This document shows positions 60,356-64,000 of a stretch of DNA of 64,000 bases, in pieces. The notes below the pieces were generated by a model. The model did not search any database. It had not been told where the DNA came from and saw only the letters and a program-made list of their open reading frames with translations. Every line of letters starts with the position of its first letter. Position 1 is the first letter of the stretch. The position numbers and the translations under genes were made by a program. Source of the stretch: Litorimonas sp039975855 (GTDB taxonomy: Bacteria > Pseudomonadota > Alphaproteobacteria > Caulobacterales > Maricaulaceae); contig JBDWGH010000005.1 in assembly GCA_039975855.1 (NCBI GenBank), positions 310,001-374,000 of the forward strand, read 5' to 3'.

Positions 60356-60886
60356 ATGAAACTCAAAACAATTATTTTTATTCTATTTTTTGGGCTGTTT
60401 AGCACGTCCGCCATGGCTCAAAATTCCGATTTCCGGGGCTCGCATTCTCTCGGAGAAACGGATGGTCATATGGGCATAAGTTCGGGTGTGAAATTGACGA
60501 TCCCGTTCAGCGCCAAAAATGACTCGTACAAGGAGAAAGCCCGTTTCGGTTGGACCTTGTCCGTTGATAGCCCCTCCCAGAGGCTCTTGGGTGGTCTCTC
60601 ATCGGCCCAGTCTACTAATGTTCTGGAGCTAGGTTTTTTCGAAAATGGACAGCCCAACATGATGCTGATAGGACAAAACATTTACGCACCTATATTTGAT
60701 CCCTCTCAGATGAGGGCGGATTCTGGTGAAGAGTCTGTCTCCCCCGAAAAATCGAAAACGATACTTTATGTAGCGGGAGGGGCACTGCTTTTAGGAGGCT
60801 TAACGGTTGCTATCACAAGTGAAGCGATTGATGATTTAGTTAATTGCGATTTCAGCGACGGTGGAAATTCACCACAGTGCGGTTAA
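60356..60886 (+). CDS. Secreted/membrane protein of unknown function
   Basis: A 176-residue protein with a clear signal peptide (MKLKTIIFILFFGLFSTSAMAQ) and an excellent ribosome site AAGGAG. The mature part is beta-rich (GVKLTIPFSAK, ARFGWTLSVD, NVLELGFFENGQPNMMLIGQNIY) and a C-terminal hydrophobic segment (about 138-158, ILYVAGGALLLGGLTVAI) precedes a cysteine-containing tail. No family is recognised. Its divergence from lysR suggests control by that regulator. Confidence 0.78.
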   Translation: MKLKTIIFILFFGLFSTSAMAQNSDFRGSHSLGETDGHMGISSGVKLTIPFSAKNDSYKEKARFGWTLSVDSPSQRLLGGLSSAQSTNVLELGFFENGQPNMMLIGQNIYAPIFDPSQMRADSGEESVSPEKSKTILYVAGGALLLGGLTVAITSEAIDDLVNCDFSDGGNSPQCG

Positions 60887-60948
60887 GATTCCTGTATTGA
60901 AAAAGATGAATAAACTCACCCTTTTCAATATAATTGTCGAGTTTGGAT

Positions 60949-60989
60949 GAGCCTCGCTTGGCGTGTTTTCTTTCCGCCAAGCGAGGCTC
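60949..60989. terminator. Very stable hairpin between convergent genes
   Basis: GAGCCTCGCTTGGCG (60949-60963) and CGCCAAGCGAGGCTC (60975-60989) form a perfect 15-bp stem with an 11-nt loop. There is no T-run immediately after, so it may act as a barrier or processing site rather than a classical intrinsic terminator. Confidence 0.6.
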
Positions 60990-61011
60990 GGAATTTCACT
61001 GTCCGATTGTC

Positions 61012-61848
61012 TTATTTAATTTCGGACAGAAGCTCTGGCGCTGTTACGAGTTGGCGGACGCCGTGGCTCTTTGTTTCGTTAAAGACATTGCCGCTTTCCG
61101 CCCACGCATCGAGGGAGGCGATGTCGAGCTTTTGACATTGCGGACGGACGGACCATGTGACTTGTGCAGGTGAACACACCGATTGCGTGTAGCTCGGCCC
61201 TGTTGTTGACCCTAAGAATTGAACCGGTGTTCCCGTGCCCGTTGGCAAGGCCTTTGGTTGATGCAATCCACCAACCTTATTTCCAGCATAAGCATAATCC
61301 ATAAAGTCTGCCGCATTGCGATCATTCACCACCAGGAAGACTTGAGTTTCCACGCGCAAGGCCGGATTGTCGCAAGAGACGCAAGGCGCAAGGCTCTCGC
61401 CAGGTTCTGTGTCGCAAGATGTGTGGACCCAGTGAACCTCAATCGTATTGCCGGGCACAACCTTGCCGTAATCATTGCCTTCATAAGGCGCGAGCTCCGC
61501 GGCGGTTAGGTCTTCAGTGCCGTTACAAGCATAGCCGCCATAGTCAGTGTCATTTACAAAGACGTTGAAACCTGGACCCTTGTGCTCCGCATTTGTGTGA
61601 GAGTGGATGTTACACAAATTCAAAGCCGTGCTGGCCGGTGCCACATCAAAGATGGTCGTGTTTAATCCGACTTTTGAAGAAATATCGCGAGGCGTTTGTG
61701 GACCCATTGTCAAACAAAGGTCTTCGGATGCGGACGCCATTTCTGGTTTGTCCGCCATGTCTGTCTTAGTTGATTCTGTTGCAGTACAGGCGGTTAAGCC
61801 GAGCGCGGCGACGCTTAAAATGAGAGTTGTTTTTGAAAATCTGTTCAT
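61012..61848 (-). CDS. Delta-class carbonic anhydrase (lipoprotein)
   Basis: A 278-residue protein resembling the delta-class carbonic anhydrase family, first known from diatoms and marine algae. It begins with a lipoprotein signal (ILSVAALGLTAC, lipobox LTAC, mature Cys21). The histidine cluster in LNLCNIHSHTNAEHKG (His and Glu as probable zinc ligands) and the VHWVHTSCD segment are the family hallmarks; several cysteines (about 44, 79, 109, 145, 156, 159) suggest disulfides. A periplasmic anhydrase would interconvert CO2 and bicarbonate near the cell surface. No carbon-fixation genes are nearby. Confidence 0.85.
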   Translation of the reverse strand: MNRFSKTTLILSVAALGLTACTATESTKTDMADKPEMASASEDLCLTMGPQTPRDISSKVGLNTTIFDVAPASTALNLCNIHSHTNAEHKGPGFNVFVNDTDYGGYACNGTEDLTAAELAPYEGNDYGKVVPGNTIEVHWVHTSCDTEPGESLAPCVSCDNPALRVETQVFLVVNDRNAADFMDYAYAGNKVGGLHQPKALPTGTGTPVQFLGSTTGPSYTQSVCSPAQVTWSVRPQCQKLDIASLDAWAESGNVFNETKSHGVRQLVTAPELLSEIK

Positions 61849-62043
61849 TGGAGTCTCGTTTCAAAATAGTAACAATGTGAACGCAGTGTGCGGCGAATGG
61901 TCTAGTTACGCAATATAAAGCGAAACGGTTGTTTTTATTGAGTTTATGTTACTTAATAACTTCCTTCAGCGTCCGCTGCAGGAGGTCATTTTGTCTTTGG
62001 CAAATGGATCTCATAATCCCTTGGCGGCTGATTAGGTGACGTC

Positions 62044-62499
62044 CTAGCCAGAGTAGGGGACCGAAGAATGGTGGAGATTGATTTTCAATTTACCTGCATC
62101 ATCAAGGATATAGCCAAAAGAATATTCAACTTTAGTTTCCGACCCATCTGGTCCCGTAAAGAAGTAATTACCCATTGCCATTGCGGACTGATCATTGGTG
62201 TAAATGCCGTTGCTTTCCCAGCGAACATTTGTCCAGCCTTTGATTGCAAATCCGCTATCTTCGGTTCCTTCAGTGCCGATAAAGTAAGACAGCGCTCCCT
62301 CGAATGTGCTACGAAATTGGTCGTGAGCAGCCATTGTCGGTTTGAACATAACAGCTGTCTCGTCATAGGCGTAGAGCGTCTCGATATGCTTTCGGGCACG
62401 GGCTTTAAAATCCCCTTTGGCAGAGTGAGTGCTGGAAATCTCAACGATTCCGTTACCCCATTCGGTTTGTGCTGCGATGACGTCGGCTTCTGAAATCAT
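62044..62499 (-). CDS. SnoaL/NTF2-like fold protein
   Basis: A 151-residue small alpha+beta barrel protein: helices at the N-terminus (EADVIAAQTEWGNGIVEIS and DFKARARKHIETLYAYDE) followed by strands (AVMFKPTMA, ALSYFIGT, WTNVRWESNGIYTNDQSAMAMGNYFFTG, KVEYSFGYILDDAGKLKINLHHSSVPY). The pattern fits DUF4440/SnoaL-type NTF2-like proteins, which bind or isomerise small molecules, often as unknowns. AGAGGG lies before the ATG. Confidence 0.8.
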   Translation of the reverse strand: MISEADVIAAQTEWGNGIVEISSTHSAKGDFKARARKHIETLYAYDETAVMFKPTMAAHDQFRSTFEGALSYFIGTEGTEDSGFAIKGWTNVRWESNGIYTNDQSAMAMGNYFFTGPDGSETKVEYSFGYILDDAGKLKINLHHSSVPYSG

Positions 62500-62747
62500 G
62501 ATACCCTCTTTATTTAAACTCTGGCAGATTTGGCGGGGGCGCTCTTAGTGAATCCAACCGTTATTTCCAGTGCAATTTTACTTGCTGATTTTTCTATGCG
62601 TTCCTTTCAAACCTGAAGGTCTTTGGGAATTCATAGTCTCTGGAGTAGTCTTACACCGCTAACTCACACTTGGCTGCATGAATTTTTATAAGTCAGGCGA
62701 TAAAGAATCTATGATCGTTATAGCTGTGGACTATGAATGTGTCGGGG

Positions 62748-63539
62748 CTAACCATAAAGGCGATCAAGTTCCGACTTGATGATTGCAAAGGTCGGAGGGT
62801 GAAACCCATATGCGGTATGGGTACAGCTGACTTCATATTGTTTGGCTTGCGGTGTCCACCGGTCAATAGACGCGCTCCAATGCACGATTGCATCATGTTT
62901 GGAGTAAATAGAAATCACCGGACATTGAATGGGAGTGTCGTGCCGCTTGACGGTTTGCTCAGCAATCCAATCTACGTCTAATCCACGCCGGCGATAGCGC
63001 CCGTTCACAAAGCTATATTTCGGGCCGCCAATTAAGGGGCTGCCGAGGCTAATAACGATGCTGACATGATCAGGATAGTCGCGAGCGGCTTCCCGTGCGA
63101 GAAATCCGCCCAAGCTCCAACCGACCAAAGCAATGGGGCGGCCCAAGGCTTCGCTTCGCCGTTTGACGGATGCGCCGAATTGATCACAGAGGGCAGGGAC
63201 AGACCCTTCACCGCGATTGGGTCGATCGCGCTCGCCTTTCGCCCAGCCTTCAGACAGGTCGGAAATTCGCCCGGTCCAGCCTCTTCCGGCCAGGTTCCTA
63301 CCCATCTCCCAGCCCTGAGCGTCATATCCTGACTTCGACAAAAAGCGTCGCAGAACCCGCATCGTCTTATCATCGGCCCACAAGCCCGGGACAACAATAA
63401 CGGGCGGGTTTCCGTCAACATCTGCTTTGGCCTGCGCCAGGGTCTTTGGCAGACCTCGAATCTCCCACGGAAATAGGGGTATCCGTAGCAATTTTCGCCG
63501 CTGGGGACCCCGTAATTCAGGTGTGTTTTTTAACGACAT
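62748..63539 (-). CDS. Alpha/beta hydrolase (lipase-like)
   Basis: A 263-residue hydrolase. PVIVVPGLWADDKTMRVLRRFLSKSGYDAQGWEMGRN resembles bacterial triacylglycerol lipase/PGAP1-like N-termini; the nucleophile elbow is GWSLGG (LVGWSLGGFLARE), with ISIYSKHDAIVHW carrying the catalytic Asp and the His in CTHTAYGFHP near the end. No signal peptide. It starts 23 bases after the alkaline phosphatase stop, and could be transcribed with it. Confidence 0.83.
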   Translation of the reverse strand: MSLKNTPELRGPQRRKLLRIPLFPWEIRGLPKTLAQAKADVDGNPPVIVVPGLWADDKTMRVLRRFLSKSGYDAQGWEMGRNLAGRGWTGRISDLSEGWAKGERDRPNRGEGSVPALCDQFGASVKRRSEALGRPIALVGWSLGGFLAREAARDYPDHVSIVISLGSPLIGGPKYSFVNGRYRRRGLDVDWIAEQTVKRHDTPIQCPVISIYSKHDAIVHWSASIDRWTPQAKQYEVSCTHTAYGFHPPTFAIIKSELDRLYG

Positions 63540-63562
63540 ATATAATGTATAAAAGGGGCGGC

Positions 63563-64000
63563 TTATTTGCTGATTAGGTCAGCCAATATTTGCCCGATCT
63601 CGTCCTGCTCCATCACGCCATTGAAAAGTGCCGATCCGGGGCCCGTGGCGAACAAGGCCACATCTTCGCCAGCATGTGTTTCACTGCCCAGATTTACAGC
63701 CGTTTGTTGCCTGTAATCCGGAGCTTGAACCATGTTGTCGGTCAATACATCCGAGTTGGCCTCGCGGACGTTTGGGCCGTTTTGATATCCAAGTGTCGTA
63801 TAGGGCTTTCCGTCCTCATCAAGATTATACTCCTCCGCGGGGCCGCCTGTTTCTCGGTCCACACCGCGGGACAAGCCGAGGATTGGATTTCCGCGAACTG
63901 GATAACCCGCCATTGTAAAGACATGGCTATGATCGGCCGTAACAAGAATGAGAGTGTCGTCACCAGCTTTGGCAACGGCCGCTGCTACCGCTTCATCCAA
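63563..64000 (-). CDS. Alkaline phosphatase (PhoA family), C-terminal part
   Basis: The last 145 residues of a gene that continues beyond the right edge. LVTADHSHVFTMAGYP carries a metal-ligand Asp-His pair, and SETHAGEDVALFATGPGSALFNGVMEQDEIGQIL is the typical PhoA C-terminal block with the final zinc-binding His. The segment fits a periplasmic alkaline phosphatase similar to the E. coli type; the phosphate-nucleophile part lies outside the window. Together with the PhoD-like gene this makes two phosphatases in the region. Confidence 0.87.
   Translation of the reverse strand: MDEAVAAAVAKAGDDTLILVTADHSHVFTMAGYPVRGNPILGLSRGVDRETGGPAEEYNLDEDGKPYTTLGYQNGPNVREANSDVLTDNMVQAPDYRQQTAVNLGSETHAGEDVALFATGPGSALFNGVMEQDEIGQILADLISK

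Noticed and set aside
1..64000. tRNA, rRNA, IS element, prophage or CRISPR array
   Set aside because: A read-through of both strands gave no T-loop/acceptor pattern, no transposase or integrase, and no regularly spaced repeats; small or divergent elements could have been missed by eye.

Overview
The window reads as a chromosome segment of an alphaproteobacterium. Supporting signs are: DUF4167 next to prmC and clpB, an RpoH promoter of the alphaproteobacterial type, a CtrA-like box in front of a PodJ-like polar scaffold gene, infC with an AUC start, two acyl-CoA dehydrogenases under a MerR regulator, and SapC, DUF2007 and DUF482 (FemAB-like) proteins. The base composition looks moderate in GC by eye. 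I infer a marine, stalked or dimorphic lineage such as Maricaulales/Hyphomonadaceae, but nothing here proves the genus. Genes are dense, short operons alternate between strands, and I found no tRNA, rRNA, IS element, prophage or CRISPR array.

Layout. 1-9.1 kb: UbiB-type kinase, peroxiredoxin, a structured intergenic stretch, an MBL hydrolase, a very long YdbH-type envelope protein, an M23 peptidase and a membrane protein with an AT-hook tail. 9.1-15.5 kb (minus strand): methyltransferase, ClpB, DUF4167 protein, PrmC, a membrane protein and an alpha/beta hydrolase. 15.5-19.1 kb: glycosyltransferase, IF-3, HemW, RdgB. 19.2-29 kb: DUF2975/XRE pair, DsbD-like reductase, an Hsp70-like/membrane-partner pair, secreted unknowns, a sterol-desaturase-like enzyme and a PhoD phosphatase. 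29-36.4 kb: GT2 glycosyltransferase, the methyl-cycle genes ahcY-metK with rimM, then ptsP and a lipoprotein. 36.4-42.8 kb: a minus-strand operon (RidA, DUF482, DUF2007, HIT, M49-like peptidase), a nitroreductase, a probable sRNA, an MBL hydrolase and a 54-residue membrane protein. 42.9-48 kb: DUF885 protein, EF-hand lipoprotein, SapC, Zur, a thioesterase-like protein. 48-54.3 kb: a seven-gene acyl-CoA catabolism operon headed by a MerR regulator behind a 30-bp near-perfect palindrome. 54.4-64 kb: the PodJ-like scaffold, a structured 660-bp gap, a LysR gene, two methyltransferases with a second small membrane protein, a delta-class carbonic anhydrase, small secreted or cytosolic proteins and the 3' end of an alkaline phosphatase gene.

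How the genes work together: AhcY and MetK run the SAM/SAH cycle; MerR, the dehydrogenases and the crotonase-family protein form a fatty or branched acyl-CoA module; ClpB and the Hsp70-like pair handle protein quality control; DsbD, M23 peptidase, YdbH, glycosyltransferases and the PodJ-like protein act in the envelope. The most unusual items are the membrane-anchored Hsp70-like pair, the membrane/AT-hook protein, a previously unannotated paralogous pair of tiny membrane proteins, three intergenic structured-RNA candidates, and several clear regulatory sites.
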